A DNA stretch of 64,000 nucleotides from Staphylococcus cornubiensis (GCF_900183575.1 NZ_FXUZ01000001.1:496001-560000); one strand, 5' to 3'; counted from the first letter of the stretch, positions 9,212 to 19,366 are shown. The notes: generated by a model from the letters alone, not told the origin. Translations and numbers: made by a program.

Positions 9212-9240
9212 TTGGCAAATCGCCTAGCACGTGCTAAAAT
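9212..9240 (+). promoter_or_regulatory. rpmG promoter with a palindrome in the spacer
   Basis: TTGGCA (9212-9217), 17 bases, then TAAAAT (9235-9240). The spacer contains the perfect 12-base palindrome TAGCACGTGCTA at 9225-9236, overlapping the -10 element, which could be an operator. Confidence 0.6.
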
Positions 9241-9282
9241 AATAAATCATAATAGTTTCAATTTGAAAAGGAGGGACTACTC

Positions 9283-9432
9283 ATGCGCGTAAATGTAACA
9301 TTAGCATGTACTGAATGTGGTGATCGTAATTACATCACAACTAAAAACAAACGAACTAATCCTGAGCGTATTGAAATGATGAAGTATTGCCCAAGATTAA
9401 ACAAACACACTCTACACAGAGAAACAAAATAA
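9283..9432 (+). CDS. rpmG: 50S ribosomal protein L33 (bL33)
   Basis: 49 aa ribosomal protein with the L33 signature [17 protein letters not shown] and the C-terminal [10 protein letters not shown]. The first CxxC (CTEC) is kept. The second is reduced to a lone cysteine in YCPR, so zinc binding is probably lost or weak. Strong ribosome site AAAGGAGGG ahead of the ATG. It is divergent from rpsN. Confidence 0.96.
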   Translation: MRVNVTLACTECGDRNYITTKNKRTNPERIEMMKYCPRLNKHTLHRETK

Positions 9433-9829
9433 TCATAGTGAATGATTCACTTTAATTGATTGTCAAACACTTATTTTGTGCAACAATCAATGAACGAACG
9501 CGTCACCTTGCTTATAATTAAAATACGACGACATAAGTCAAATGATTTTGAACATTACCTTCAATCATTTGACTTTTTATTTACCTACAATCACCCAATT
9601 CACTTGTTTTTATACTACACCTTTTAGACGTATTTACCACCAAATTGCTTACACTTTATATTACGAACAGAAAACATCCCCTACTGTTTAAAAACTATCT
9701 TGGTCGTTTTAACATTCCTTTTAAACACCTATTAATATTTTATCGCTTTAAAGTCGCAAATTTTTATTGAAACTCTACTCCTTTACAAGTAAAATATATA
9801 GAAAGCTAATTGTTTAGGAGAAGATATGT
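9433..9829. other. Intergenic stretch with one terminator hairpin
   Basis: About 400 AT-rich bases between rpmG and the permease. The hairpin at 9537-9582 (AGTCAAATGATT / AATCATTTGACT, then T-run) is a good terminator for rpmG. I looked for a lysine riboswitch or T-box ahead of the permease and saw neither. Confidence 0.55.
9537..9582 (+). terminator. Terminator after rpmG
   Basis: 12-bp stem AGTCAAATGATT / AATCATTTGACT followed by TTTTTATTT. Confidence 0.8.
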
Positions 9830-11281
9830 ATGGAAGAAAAAAAATTAAGTAGAGGCCTCCAATCAAGGCATATTACAATGATTGCCATAGGAGGCGCGAT
9901 TGGTACAGGGCTCTTTGTAGCGACTGGTGGCGTTATTGCTCAAGCTGGGCCAGGCGGTGCGATTCTTGCCTATTTAGTAATCGGGGTGATGTTATACTTT
10001 TTAATGTCATCAATAGGAGAAATGGCAACTTTTTACCCTGTATCTGGAGCATTTAGTAGTTACGCGAATCGTTTTGTAGACCCTTCTTTAGGCTTTACAA
10101 TGGGTTGGTTGTACTGGACAATTTGGTCTTTAGTGACAAGTGTTGATATTATCGTAGCATCAAGTGTGATTAACTATTGGGATGCATTCCATTTCTTCTC
10201 ACCGCTTGTATGGAGTTTAATCTTTTTAGTGTTATTATTTTTAGTCAACATTTTTACAGTCAAAGCGTTTGGTGAAGCTGAATTCTGGCTTTCTTTAGTC
10301 AAAGTCGTGACGATTATTATTTTCATTGTATTAGGTATTTTAATGATTTTCGGTATTTTAGGGGGTCATTATTACGGTTTCAAACATTTTACTTCTGGTG
10401 AAGCGCCATTTGTAGGTGGCATTTCAGGATTTTTAAGTGTTCTATTAGTAGCCGGATTTTCAGTAGGTGGTACAGAAGTCGTGGCAGTGACAGCGGGTGA
10501 ATCAGACAATCCTAGAACGTCTATGCCACGTGCAATCAAACAAGTTTTTTGGCGTATTTTACTATTTTATGTGTTGTCTATCGCAGTCATTTCTGCAATT
10601 TTAGCATACACAGATCCAACATTACTTAATCAAAGTGGATCAATCGCACAAAGTCCATTTACGATTGTATTCGACAGAGTAGGAATCGCTTTTGCAGCTT
10701 CTGTCATTAACGCGGTGATTTTAACGTCATTGCTTTCAGCTGCAAACTCAGGTGTGTTCACAACAAGTCGTATGTTATTCTCATTAAGCCAAGACGGACA
10801 AGCACCGAAATTCTTAGGTAAAATTAATTCACGTTCGCAATTGCCGTTACGTGCTTTGTACACGACATTTGTTTTTATTGCAGCAGTCACTATTTATGCA
10901 AACTTTAATCCACAAAGTGTCATGGGCTTACTCAATATTATCGGTGCACTCGTTACATTTGTATGGGGTTCAAGTATTGTTGCACAAATACGATTACGAC
11001 GTGCCATTAAAAAACAAAATAAAGATATCAATCAATTGTTACCTTATCAAGCACCATTTTTCCCAGTAGGTCCAATTATCGTTATTGCTACTTTACTATT
11101 CTTAATTTTCGGTAGTTCAGCAGAAGCATTTATTCATTTTGATTTGGCGAAATTGGCACAAAACTTTTTACCTATTTTCATTTTATTAATCGTTTATATC
11201 GTACATAAAATGATCCATAAAACACGCATCATTCCACTTGAAGAAATTGATTTAAGTGAACATGAATCTTATCGTGAATAA
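9830..11281 (+). CDS. Amino-acid permease of the AAT/APC family, probably lysine-type
   Basis: Membrane transporter of 483 aa with about 12 hydrophobic segments. The signature of amino-acid/proton symporters of the AAT family is at the start: LSRGLQSRHITMIAIGGAIGTGLF, with the substrate-binding GAIGTG loop (here described in two parts). A second conserved stretch, VGGTEVVAVTAGESDNPR, lies near residue 210. The sequence resembles staphylococcal LysP-like permeases, but the substrate cannot be fixed from sequence. It stands alone with its own terminator; the ribosome site is TTAGGAGAAG. Confidence 0.88.
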   Translation: MEEKKLSRGLQSRHITMIAIGGAIGTGLFVATGGVIAQAGPGGAILAYLVIGVMLYFLMSSIGEMATFYPVSGAFSSYANRFVDPSLGFTMGWLYWTIWSLVTSVDIIVASSVINYWDAFHFFSPLVWSLIFLVLLFLVNIFTVKAFGEAEFWLSLVKVVTIIIFIVLGILMIFGILGGHYYGFKHFTSGEAPFVGGISGFLSVLLVAGFSVGGTEVVAVTAGESDNPRTSMPRAIKQVFWRILLFYVLSIAVISAILAYTDPTLLNQSGSIAQSPFTIVFDRVGIAFAASVINAVILTSLLSAANSGVFTTSRMLFSLSQDGQAPKFLGKINSRSQLPLRALYTTFVFIAAVTIYANFNPQSVMGLLNIIGALVTFVWGSSIVAQIRLRRAIKKQNKDINQLLPYQAPFFPVGPIIVIATLLFLIFGSSAEAFIHFDLAKLAQNFLPIFILLIVYIVHKMIHKTRIIPLEEIDLSEHESYRE

Positions 11282-11290
11282 ATTTGATGT

Positions 11291-11322
11291 AAAGAGCCTT
11301 GTATTCAGGGCTCTTTATTTTT
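11291..11322 (+). terminator. Terminator after the permease
   Basis: AAAGAGCC / GGGCTCTTT stem followed by ATTTTTAG. Confidence 0.85.
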
Positions 11323-11465
11323 AGTTACTGATTTTTGCGATTTTTATAACAATAAAGTGAGATTTGATAATTTACATTTCATACAAAAAACCTTGCATAT
11401 TCCATTTCCTACCTATTGTCATTTCATGTATAATTAAGTTAATAAATTGTAAAGGTGGGCACGTT

Positions 11466-11780
11466 ATGGTAGGACAAACAAACCTTTTCGATGATGTTTT
11501 AAAGACGGAAGAACGCTTTGTAATTGTGGTACAAGTTTTAGAAGAAAAAAATGGAAAGTTGTTGAAACGAACGTTAAGAGAGTATAGCAGTTTAACACAT
11601 GAACAAATGGAAAGCTTGTTTCAACATTTAAAAGAGTTGTATTTGGAGACCGATTTTGAAGCGTCTCAATCTGCTTTTGCAATTACAGTGTATACAAATT
11701 TGGATTACGCAGCAGACCAAGTTTATGCACATATTAAGCGTCATCGTGGAAAACATGAGTGGACGCATACCGCAAAATAG
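11466..11780 (+). CDS. Conserved hypothetical cytosolic protein (104 aa)
   Basis: Soluble protein without signal peptide or membrane segment, with an alternating strand/helix pattern: a strand near residues 18-25 (FVIVVQVL), an amphipathic helix near 44-62 (HEQMESLFQHLKELYLE), and a second strand/helix pair ending HIKRHRGKHEWTHT. I do not recognise the family. The ATG at 11466 has the ribosome site AAAGGTGGG; the ORF is open upstream, but that part is AT-rich and non-coding in character. A terminator follows at 11847-11886. Confidence 0.7.
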   Translation: MVGQTNLFDDVLKTEERFVIVVQVLEEKNGKLLKRTLREYSSLTHEQMESLFQHLKELYLETDFEASQSAFAITVYTNLDYAADQVYAHIKRHRGKHEWTHTAK

Positions 11781-11846
11781 TTGTACATTTAAATTGAGCC
11801 ATGCCATCATTGTTTAATACTGCAAATAGGTTCTAAATCAATACAA

Positions 11847-11886
11847 ACAGGCTAGGAGCATTCGACTTCCTAACCTGTTTTTTCTA
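11847..11886 (+). terminator. Terminator after the 104-aa protein gene
   Basis: AACAGG-CTAGGAG / CTTCCTAA-CCTGTT stem followed by TTTTC. Confidence 0.75.
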
Positions 11887-11917
11887 TAAGGCGCTTATCT
11901 GCTTTCTGTATCAAAAA

Positions 11918-11972
11918 ATCAAAAAGCAAGATAGAAACCGTCATGTTATAGTCCGTTCCCTCTTGCTTGAAT
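11918..11972 (-). terminator. Terminator after the Cof-type phosphatase gene
   Basis: AAGCAAGA / TCTTGCTT stem with a long partly paired loop, then TTTTTGATTTTTTG on the minus strand. Confidence 0.6.
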
Positions 11973-11980
11973 CGTGTTGT

Positions 11981-12784
11981 TTATGACAAGATTTGATCTA
12001 ACGCGTAAGGAATGCCCTCTTCGTCATTGCTTTTCGTCACCATATGCGCATAAGATTTCACTTCATCAGATGCATTATCCATCGCAACGGCTTTTCCTAC
12101 AACTTTAAACATTTCGATGTCGTTCGCGCTATCACCGAATGCAACCATTTTGTTAACATCTAAATCTAAACGTTCAGCTAATTTTTTAATCGCTTCCCCT
12201 TTAGATACACCTTTACTCATAAACTCAAGGAAAAATGGCTTACTCGTTGTCATATCAACTTCATCATCAAATTTGTTGTTCATTGATTGAATCAATTCTG
12301 AAATGTGTTCTTCATAATCTACACCCATCACTTTTGGTACTGCATCTTGAATATAATCTTTAATATCGTCGACTTTTTTCATGGGCAGTCCTGTCAACTC
12401 AGATTCAATATTCATATACTCATGTTCGCCTTCATAAATAATCGTATCATCGTGATAAGTTAATACAAAAAGTTCATGTTGACGGCAAAAGTCTACAATT
12501 TTATCGAACTCTTCTTTTTCAATCACTTTTTTCGATACTACCTCATCACTTGAAAGTTCAAGTGTTTGTGCACCGTTATAACTCATAATGTAACTACCAA
12601 ACGTATCCATTTTTAATGCTTTTGCAGTCGGTAACATCCCAGCAGTTGGACGACCTGAGGCAAGTGCGATTTTCACGCCGTTTTTTTGTAATTGTAATAA
12701 ATAAGCTTTTGTTTTATCAGAGACACGGTTTTCGGAAGTCATTAACGTGTCATCCATGTCCATTACGACTAAATCTGGTTTCAT
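11981..12784 (-). CDS. Cof-type HAD-IIB phosphatase (YidA-like)
   Basis: Cytosolic sugar-phosphate-type phosphatase of about 267 aa. The four HAD motifs are visible: DMDDTL with the nucleophile Asp near residue 10, SGRPTAG (motif II) near 50, K in SKGEAIKKLAE (motif III) near 200, and GDSANDIEM (motif IV) near 220. The large IIB cap lies between motifs II and III. Substrate unknown. I start at the ATG at 12784 behind the ribosome site AAAGGAG, not six codons upstream. Confidence 0.9.
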   Translation of the reverse strand: MKPDLVVMDMDDTLMTSENRVSDKTKAYLLQLQKNGVKIALASGRPTAGMLPTAKALKMDTFGSYIMSYNGAQTLELSSDEVVSKKVIEKEEFDKIVDFCRQHELFVLTYHDDTIIYEGEHEYMNIESELTGLPMKKVDDIKDYIQDAVPKVMGVDYEEHISELIQSMNNKFDDEVDMTTSKPFFLEFMSKGVSKGEAIKKLAERLDLDVNKMVAFGDSANDIEMFKVVGKAVAMDNASDEVKSYAHMVTKSNDEEGIPYALDQILS

Positions 12785-12917
12785 CTCGAAAACTCCTTTC
12801 AATTTGATTTTATCTTACACTAAACCGAAGTAAATTCAAAATTATAGAAATTTCAATAAAAGGTGAATCATCAAGGCTTCTAACATATTTTTAAGTTATA
12901 TACCTATCGAGAAACAA

Positions 12918-12954
12918 ATAAAAAAGGTTGGGCTTATCAAATTTCCCAACCTCT
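12918..12954 (-). terminator. Terminator of the threonine operon
   Basis: AGGTTGGG / CCCAACCT stem, followed on the minus strand by TTTTTTATTTG. It ends hom-thrC-thrB. Confidence 0.85.
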
Positions 12955-12977
12955 TCATTATAACTTCAAAGTATGAT

Positions 12978-13898
12978 TTAAAAATGGTGTGTCACTTTCG
13001 AAACAACACCTGATGTATTCACCGTGACGAGTTCTGAATGGCAGCGTTCGACATGTTGACGCAGTGCACGTACAAGCGGCCCACTGTTTTCTTTTTTAAT
13101 CATCGTTAAAATCGTTGGACCTGCTCCAGAAATCACTGTAGCATATGCATCGTGTTCATGCGCAATCCTTTTAACCGCTTCAAAGTCTCGAATTAAATGC
13201 TGACGATACGGTTCATGTAGGCCATCTTGTTCCATCATTTGACCAGCAAGTTCATAATGATGTTGAATAAAGGCACTGATCATCGTATTGCTAATTGCAC
13301 TGAATTTAACCGCTTCTTGGTGCGTGATGCTCTCAGGAAGAACTTTACGTGCTTCAACAGTTTCAAGCTCATACTCTGGAATTGAAATGATAAAGTCCAC
13401 ATCAGGCACTTCAATATGTGCAATACTTGTCACTTTCGTCTCAGCATGATGATAGCCAACAACTAAACCACCGTATATCGTAGGCGCAACATTATCTGGA
13501 TGCCCTTCTATTTGCGTGGCCAATTGTAATAATTCATATTGTGATAACTCAATATCTCCAAAATAATTAGCGATAAATAAAGCGCCGACTAATGCTGAAG
13601 CGGATGAACCTAAACCACGTGCTAATGGAATATCACTATACATTTTAATTTCAAGTGCAGGTAAAGCGACTTCATATTGTGCAGCGACTTGTTGCGCAAT
13701 TTTATAAATATAATGACTCTCATCTTCAGGTAGGCCAACAAGGTGTGGTCCATTGTGTATAAAACACCATTTTTCCCCTTCAATCGCGCGGGCATCAATA
13801 CGTAAAAATTTGTTGAGCGCCATGCCAATGGAATCAAACCCACAACCTAAGTTCGCCGTAGAAGCCGGAATCTCTAAATGTAATTGTCTTTTTATCAT
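12978..13898 (-). CDS. thrB: Homoserine kinase
   Basis: GHMP-family kinase (306 aa) that phosphorylates homoserine, the fourth step to threonine. The GHMP ATP-binding motif [15 protein letters not shown] lies near residue 95, and the substrate region at the N-terminus reads [14 protein letters not shown]-terminal GAGPTI is the third GHMP motif. Its ATG overlaps the thrC stop by four bases (ATGA), so it is translationally coupled as the last gene of hom-thrC-thrB. Confidence 0.97.
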   Translation of the reverse strand: MIKRQLHLEIPASTANLGCGFDSIGMALNKFLRIDARAIEGEKWCFIHNGPHLVGLPEDESHYIYKIAQQVAAQYEVALPALEIKMYSDIPLARGLGSSASALVGALFIANYFGDIELSQYELLQLATQIEGHPDNVAPTIYGGLVVGYHHAETKVTSIAHIEVPDVDFIISIPEYELETVEARKVLPESITHQEAVKFSAISNTMISAFIQHHYELAGQMMEQDGLHEPYRQHLIRDFEAVKRIAHEHDAYATVISGAGPTILTMIKKENSGPLVRALRQHVERCHSELVTVNTSGVVSKVTHHF

Positions 13899-14959
13899 TT
13901 TAACGCGTCCTTAATGTATTGAACGATACTTTCTTTATGATTTGGTAATGCTTGAATTGGATTTTCTAATAACCCGATTGCTGTATCTGGATCTTTCAAA
14001 CCATTCCCCGTTAACACTGCGACCACTTTTTTACCTTGAGGCAATTTTCCTTGTCGGTGTAACTTAATCAGTCCAGCTATCGATGCGTTACTTGCAGGTT
14101 CGCTAAAAATCCCTTCTTTAGATGTCATTAATTGATAGGCTTCTAAAATTTCTTCATCTGTGACCGCTTCAATCAGACCCTCTGACGCTTCAATCGCTTG
14201 CACTGCTTGCTTCCAACTTGCCGGATTACCGATACGAATCGCTGTTGCAATCGTTTCAGGATTTTTGACGACTTGATTGTGTACGATAGGTGCTGCACCA
14301 GCTGCTTGGAATCCAAACATATGCGGTAAACCGGTTTGATATTTTTCCTCATATGTTTTAAAACCTTTCCAATAAGCTGTAATATTTCCTGCGTTACCGA
14401 CTGGAATTGCCAAAATATCTGGCGCATGGTCTTCTAACTGTTCTACAATTTCAAAAGCACTCGTTTTTTGACCTTCAATACGATACGGATTCACTGAGTT
14501 GACTAATTCAATTTCACCATCTTCAGCAACTTCTTTAACGATTTCTAATGCTTCGTCAAAGTTTCCTTCAATCGAAACAATTTCAGCACCGTACATCACA
14601 GCTTGCGATAACTTTCCTAAAGCAATCTTACCTTCAGGAATCACGACAATGGCTTTTAAACCTGCACGAGCCGCATACGCAGCAGCAGAAGCAGATGTAT
14701 TCCCAGTTGAGGCACAGATGACCATTTTTTTGCCTTGTTCTTTCGCTTTCGTTACCGCCATCACCATACCACGATCTTTAAATGAACCAGTTGGATTGGC
14801 ACCTTCATATTTGACATAGAGCTCGATGCCTAACATTTCAGAAATCGTATCACAATAAATGAGTGGCGTATGTCCTTCATTTAATGTCACTTTTGGTGTG
14901 TTTTCATCTACTGGTAAAAATGCTTTATACTCTTCAACGAGACCTTTCCATAACTTCAT
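13895..14959 (-). CDS. thrC: Threonine synthase
   Basis: PLP enzyme converting O-phosphohomoserine to threonine; about 354 aa, the short Gram-positive form. The PLP lysine is in GSFKDRGM near residue 60, and the phosphate-binding glycine loop GNAGNI is near 190. A TTG three codons upstream overlaps the hom stop codon. I prefer the ATG at 14959, ten bases after AAGGAG, which lies at the end of hom. It is the middle gene of the operon. Confidence 0.96.
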   Translation of the reverse strand: MKLWKGLVEEYKAFLPVDENTPKVTLNEGHTPLIYCDTISEMLGIELYVKYEGANPTGSFKDRGMVMAVTKAKEQGKKMVICASTGNTSASAAAYAARAGLKAIVVIPEGKIALGKLSQAVMYGAEIVSIEGNFDEALEIVKEVAEDGEIELVNSVNPYRIEGQKTSAFEIVEQLEDHAPDILAIPVGNAGNITAYWKGFKTYEEKYQTGLPHMFGFQAAGAAPIVHNQVVKNPETIATAIRIGNPASWKQAVQAIEASEGLIEAVTDEEILEAYQLMTSKEGIFSEPASNASIAGLIKLHRQGKLPQGKKVVAVLTGNGLKDPDTAIGLLENPIQALPNHKESIVQYIKDALK

Positions 14960-14964
14960 ACGTA

Positions 14965-16248
14965 TCAAACTCCTTCAACTGGATAAATTTTTTCAACTCG
15001 ATAATTCGCTTCTTGTTCAACATAAGACGTCGGATCATCATCAATACCTACAACAATCACCGCAAATGTTGTCGGTGTTAGTTCAACAATTTGAAGGGAT
15101 TTATGGAAAGGTAGATGACTTTTAATAGTGGTTTCCACTTGTTTTTGTGAAACTTCTGGTGTATTCACAACAAAATAGTAACTTTCTTTTTCTTTTAATG
15201 TCACAGTCTCACCGTCATCCATCATCTCTTTCGTTTTTTCAGTTTTTAATTCAAAATGTGGTGGCAATGTATGCAAATTAGATTCGAATTGTAATGCAAC
15301 ATTCAATAAATCACTGACCACTGCTGAACCTGTAGCAAGACTTCCAGCACCTTTACCGTAAAACATCGTCTCACCCACTGCATCTCCAATGACATAAATA
15401 GCGTTGTATTCATTCTCTACAGCAGCAAGTTGATGTGAGTGCGCAATGAGTGTAGGACGTACCGAAGCATTAATTTTGCCTTGTGTGTATGATCCTTTAC
15501 CAATCAGTTTAATTTTGTATCCTAACGCCTTTGCTGCATCAATATCTTGAGGTGTGACGCCGCTAATCCCTTCTGTTTTGACGTCATTTAAAGTGATGAC
15601 TTGATTAAATGATAAATAAGACGTGATGACTACTTTACGTGCTGCATCGATACCTTCTACATCATCAGTCGGGTCTGCTTCAGCAAAACCAAGTGCTTGT
15701 GCTTCTTGTAATGCCGCTTCATAAGGCGCACCTTCTTCAGTCATCTTTGTCAAAATAAAGTTAGAAGTTCCGTTAAATATACCCATGAACTTACTAATAT
15801 TATTTGCATTTAATCCGTTGTTTATGGCATTGACGATAGGAATTCCGCCAGCGACACTCGCTTCATATTTGAGAGCGACACCATTTGCTTCAGCTAAATC
15901 TTCTAAGACACGAAGGTGCACCGCTAATAAATCTTTATTGGCAGTAATCACATGCTTCTTTTGACTTAATGCTGCTTTTAACCAGTCAACAGTCGGTTCA
16001 ATACCACCCATTACCTCAATGATAATATCGACTTCGTTATCATTTAAAATATCATTCACGTCTTCTGTTAAATGATAACGTGAAATATTCAGCGGCCGCT
16101 TTTTTGATTTATCTCGAACCAAAATATGCTTAATGTGAATATCTTTTTGAATCGTTTCTTTAATTTGCTGATGGTTCTCTTCAATAATCTTAACGACACC
16201 TGAACCGACAGTCCCTAAACCTAATAATGCAACATTAAGTTGTTTCAT
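14965..16248 (-). CDS. hom: Homoserine dehydrogenase
   Basis: NAD(P)H-dependent reduction of aspartate semialdehyde to homoserine (427 aa). The N-terminal Rossmann motif is GLGTVGSG at residues 10-17. The catalytic domain contains the [12 protein letters not shown] segment near 145 and the GADPTDD-type region (here [10 protein letters not shown]). The last ~80 residues form an ACT domain, which suggests feedback control by threonine. First gene of hom-thrC-thrB, divergent from the aspartokinase. I saw no T-box in the short leader. Confidence 0.97.
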   Translation of the reverse strand: MKQLNVALLGLGTVGSGVVKIIEENHQQIKETIQKDIHIKHILVRDKSKKRPLNISRYHLTEDVNDILNDNEVDIIIEVMGGIEPTVDWLKAALSQKKHVITANKDLLAVHLRVLEDLAEANGVALKYEASVAGGIPIVNAINNGLNANNISKFMGIFNGTSNFILTKMTEEGAPYEAALQEAQALGFAEADPTDDVEGIDAARKVVITSYLSFNQVITLNDVKTEGISGVTPQDIDAAKALGYKIKLIGKGSYTQGKINASVRPTLIAHSHQLAAVENEYNAIYVIGDAVGETMFYGKGAGSLATGSAVVSDLLNVALQFESNLHTLPPHFELKTEKTKEMMDDGETVTLKEKESYYFVVNTPEVSQKQVETTIKSHLPFHKSLQIVELTPTTFAVIVVGIDDDPTSYVEQEANYRVEKIYPVEGV

Positions 16249-16442
16249 TAATCATCCCTCCGAATTAAATCTCATGAAATTAATCATGTTGTCCTATTGA
16301 AATATATGTAAATATGGTTTAGTATAAATTCATTCATAAAGTTTGTAAAGTTCTAAAAATTTAGAAAAGACAGTTCTATTTTACCATTAGTTCTGGCTAA
16401 ATTGAATAGGTATCTCATATTACAGAAAGGTTGTCTAAGGTT

Positions 16443-17795
16443 ATGAAAGTATCAAAATTTGGAGGCAGTTCAGTCGCGTCAGCTGAACAAATTAAAAAAG
16501 TATTAAACATTGTTAATAGTGATTCTGAAAGACGTATTATCATCGTATCTGCGCCTGGTAAGCGATTTAGCGATGATGTGAAGACAACCGATCTACTTAT
16601 TAGGTTGTACGAAAAAGTAATTAATCAACTCGATTACACACATAAAAAACAAGAGATCCTCAATCGCTTCAAAGATATTATCGACGAATTACCGTTGCAA
16701 ACAGACATCTTGAGTGAGATTGATCGTACACTCGAAGCGCATATTGCCACTTTAAAAGATTCACCTGAACGTTTACTCGATGCGTTAAAATCATCAGGTG
16801 AAAATTTCAATGCACAAATCATTGCTGCTTATAATAATGAACAAGGTGTTCCTACTATTTATTTATCACCACAAGAAGCAGGCATTATTGTGACTGATGA
16901 TCCAGGTAACGCCCAAATTTTAGAATCCAGTTACGATAAAATAAAAGAAATTAAAAATACCGATAAGAAAATTATTATTCCAGGCTTTTTCGGTTACTCA
17001 GAAAGTGAGCACATTGTGACATTTCCACGTGGAGGCTCTGATATTACTGGTGCCATCGTCGCTAGAGGTGTAAAAGCAGATTTATATGAAAACTTTACGG
17101 ATGTGTCGGGTATTTTCCGTGCCAACCCTACTGTCATTAAACATCCTGAAGTGATTCCTGAAATTACATATCGTGAAATGCGTGAGCTTTCGTACGCTGG
17201 TTTTGGCGTATTTCACGACGAAGCATTACAACCGCTTTATCGCTACCGCATTCCAGTCGTTATTAAAAATACAAATCGTCCGACTGATATGGGCACTTAT
17301 ATTGTCCATGACCGTCAAATCAATCATGACAAAGTTGTATCCGGTATTAGTTGCGACAAAGGATTCACAAGTATTAACATCAAAAAATATTTAATGAATA
17401 GACAAGTCGGTTTTACGGTTAAAATTTTAAGAATACTGGAAAAACATCAGATTTCATTTGATCATATGCCTTCTGGAATCGACAATATCAGTATTATCAT
17501 GCGTTCAAGTCAACTGGCCGGCAAAGAGCAAAAAGTTTTAGAGGAAATTCGTCATTATTGTGAAATTGACGAACTTAATGTTGAACATGACTTGGCGATA
17601 TTAATGATTGTTGGTGAAGGTATGAGTGCGACAGTCGGTACAGCGAATAAAATTACTGACGCCTTAGCACAATCTAATATTAACTTAAAAATGATAAACC
17701 AAGGCTCTTCCGAAATTTCAATGATGTTTGGAATTTCAACTAAAGATGCAGATGAGGCCGTTAAAGCCTGTTACGAACACTGTTATCATCGTTAA
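16443..17795 (+). CDS. lysC: Aspartate kinase, YclM/ThrD-like class
   Basis: First committed enzyme of the aspartate pathway; 450 aa. N-terminal KFGGSSVAS is the kinase signature. The catalytic core includes FPRGGSDITGA near residue 200, and two ACT domains fill the last 140 residues (GEGMSATVG, INQGSSEISMMFG). The length and divergence from hom-thrCB suggest the threonine-regulated class found as YclM in Bacillus, so the symbol is approximate. The ATG at 16443 gives the standard MKVSKFGG start; a TTG four codons upstream abuts its own ribosome site and is unlikely. Confidence 0.94.
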   Translation: MKVSKFGGSSVASAEQIKKVLNIVNSDSERRIIIVSAPGKRFSDDVKTTDLLIRLYEKVINQLDYTHKKQEILNRFKDIIDELPLQTDILSEIDRTLEAHIATLKDSPERLLDALKSSGENFNAQIIAAYNNEQGVPTIYLSPQEAGIIVTDDPGNAQILESSYDKIKEIKNTDKKIIIPGFFGYSESEHIVTFPRGGSDITGAIVARGVKADLYENFTDVSGIFRANPTVIKHPEVIPEITYREMRELSYAGFGVFHDEALQPLYRYRIPVVIKNTNRPTDMGTYIVHDRQINHDKVVSGISCDKGFTSINIKKYLMNRQVGFTVKILRILEKHQISFDHMPSGIDNISIIMRSSQLAGKEQKVLEEIRHYCEIDELNVEHDLAILMIVGEGMSATVGTANKITDALAQSNINLKMINQGSSEISMMFGISTKDADEAVKACYEHCYHR

Positions 17796-17799
17796 AAAC

Positions 17800-17855
17800 A
17801 AAGAAGTACTTAGCGTGGAATCAAGCTTACATTCACGTTAAGTACTTCTTTCAGT
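17800..17855. terminator. Bidirectional terminator between aspartokinase and the 197-aa gene
   Basis: AAAGAAGTACTTA-CGTG / CACG-TAAGTACTTCTTT long stem with A-rich and T-rich flanks; it can serve the convergent genes on both sides. Confidence 0.8.
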
Positions 17856-18428
17856 TATCACTCTTTTTAATAAATCCTCACCGACTGCAACTTTCAGCGT
17901 TACAAATTGAAAGTAACTCATTTTATCTATTAAATGGCGATAAAACGGCACTTTTTTATCATTAAATGGTTCGTGTAATAAATACATCAACACAATTTCA
18001 GGTTTAATATAGTCTACTTTCCATTTAAGCGAATGATAGTAAATGTACTTTTCAGGAATTCTGACATTGTGGTTAAGTCGAAACAGCCAATGTTCATCGT
18101 CCACATCATAAATAATAATATTCATTAACAACACATCTTCATCATAAACTTCTACTGACGACATTTGGTGCAATTGCACATCATTACATGAAAGTGGCTC
18201 TCCCTCTTTATTCAAACCATAAATTGTAAAAGTCTTCGGTATGACCCGCAGAACTTTCGACAACTCATTTCGATTCACACAAATGTCGACCTTTTCATCA
18301 AAGTAAAGTTGATCATTTAAAAATAAATGCGTGGCCATCTCTCCATGAAATTTAAACGCATGCGGCACTTTATCTATAAGTGTACGTACCAGGTGTTCCA
18401 TTCTTTCTTTTTTTGATACATCCAACAT
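17838..18428 (-). CDS. Conserved hypothetical protein, possibly nucleotidyltransferase-fold
   Basis: Soluble protein of 196 aa, family not recognised. The segment FKFHGEMATHLFLNDQ followed by KVDICVNRNEL near residue 55 resembles the AbiEii/MNT nucleotidyltransferase layout (glycine turn, helix, then D-x-D/D-I-strand), but the catalytic GS/GG motif and the second aspartate are not clear, so activity is doubtful. The rest is mixed strand/helix with no membrane segment. I start at the ATG at 18428 since the upstream GTG is part of the ribosome site GAGGAGGTG. Confidence 0.7.
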   Translation of the reverse strand: MLDVSKKERMEHLVRTLIDKVPHAFKFHGEMATHLFLNDQLYFDEKVDICVNRNELSKVLRVIPKTFTIYGLNKEGEPLSCNDVQLHQMSSVEVYDEDVLLMNIIIYDVDDEHWLFRLNHNVRIPEKYIYYHSLKWKVDYIKPEIVLMYLLHEPFNDKKVPFYRHLIDKMSYFQFVTLKVAVGEDLLKRVITERST

Positions 18429-18937
18429 TTTCACCTCCTCAGAAAACGCTTACAATTGTATTTTATTATACAAGATTAATTGTGTTTTATCAATGAATAA
18501 GCAAAAATGATCACAAACGTTATTGAGTATAAATAAAATACCTAGCGATTTTAATAAACTATTGTATTAATAATTATTAAAAAGTCTATTTTAACAACAT
18601 CTTTATCGTCTATTTGACAAAAAGGTTTTTAGTTTCGACAAATTTAATAAAAAAAATCATTAATATTCTCACTTTTGCGTTGAATTATATCTAATTTCAT
18701 TGTAAGCTATTAAAAATATCACTCCTACATTCGAATTATAACTATTTTACTTTAAAAATAATTGAATTTCTATTTAATAACAGTTAAAATTTTACATGTG
18801 TGGATGTGATATTTTATGCACTTTTAAATGCCATATACTGTTTTTTTGAATTACTTTAAGAATATTCTTTTAAAAGTATAAATTTTTTAATATAATATAA
18901 CTTAGGGTAATAGGAAAGTTGGAAAAGGAGTGAAATT
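18429..18937. other. Long AT-rich intergenic region upstream of the SarA-like gene
   Basis: About 510 bases, very AT-rich, with several A/T runs but no ORF with a ribosome site and no hairpin with a T-tail. It probably holds the promoter of the SarA-like regulator; AT-rich curved upstream regions are common for that family. Confidence 0.5.
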
Positions 18938-19300
18938 ATGAACAACCATTTTGAGATGGAGACAGAAGCTATCTTCTTTTATGAATCAAATAGAAAGAAA
19001 ATTATCAGTGAGCTTAAGAAACAACATGGCCTAAAACTGAATGACATTTTGTTTTTATATCACCTGAAAACGACAAATAGTCGTCGTATTTCATTACACA
19101 AAGTCAAACAATCAATTGATTTTAGTTTAATGGAGATACATAAATCGTTAACGGCCTTAACAGAAAAAAATATCATTGGTAAAGAACGTTCGACAGAGGA
19201 TGAAAGAAAAGTGTTCATTACAATTGATGATGCACAAGCAGAAAATATGCAACAACTGCTAGATAATTTCAATCAAATTCAAAAAGACATTTTACAATAA
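18938..19300 (+). CDS. SarA/MarR-family winged-helix regulator
   Basis: 120 aa single winged-helix protein. The wing carries the SarA-family signature: ERSTEDERKVFITI near residues 86-99, comparable to the conserved KxDxRxKxFI-type stretch. The recognition helix precedes it (FSLMEIHKSLTALTEK). The length fits single-domain SarA paralogues such as SarA, SarX or SarV; I cannot say which, if any, is the orthologue. The ribosome site AAAGGAG precedes the ATG. Its position upstream of cell-surface and nuclease genes would suit a virulence-type regulator, but this is inference. Confidence 0.82.
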   Translation: MNNHFEMETEAIFFYESNRKKIISELKKQHGLKLNDILFLYHLKTTNSRRISLHKVKQSIDFSLMEIHKSLTALTEKNIIGKERSTEDERKVFITIDDAQAENMQQLLDNFNQIQKDILQ

Positions 19301-19333
19301 TTGGCGCCCCTTTGAATTGATATAATCGACATT

Positions 19334-19366
19334 ACAGATATCATCCCCATGGTATCTGTCTTTTTA
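19334..19366 (+). terminator. Terminator after the SarA-like gene
   Basis: ACAGATA / TATCTGT stem with loop, followed by CTTTTTATAG. Confidence 0.75.

Noticed and set aside
9433..9829. Possible lysine riboswitch or T-box before the amino-acid permease
   Set aside because: Conserved riboswitch or T-box core sequences (for example the T-box TGGNACC bulge) were not found; only a terminator for rpmG is present.
14499..14819. 106-codon plus-strand ORF inside thrC
   Set aside because: Shadow of thrC on the opposite strand; thrC has complete threonine synthase motifs.
16249..16442. Possible T-box or lysine riboswitch between hom and the aspartokinase
   Set aside because: The 190-base divergent region is AT-rich with no T-box specifier or L-box motifs and no terminator hairpin.
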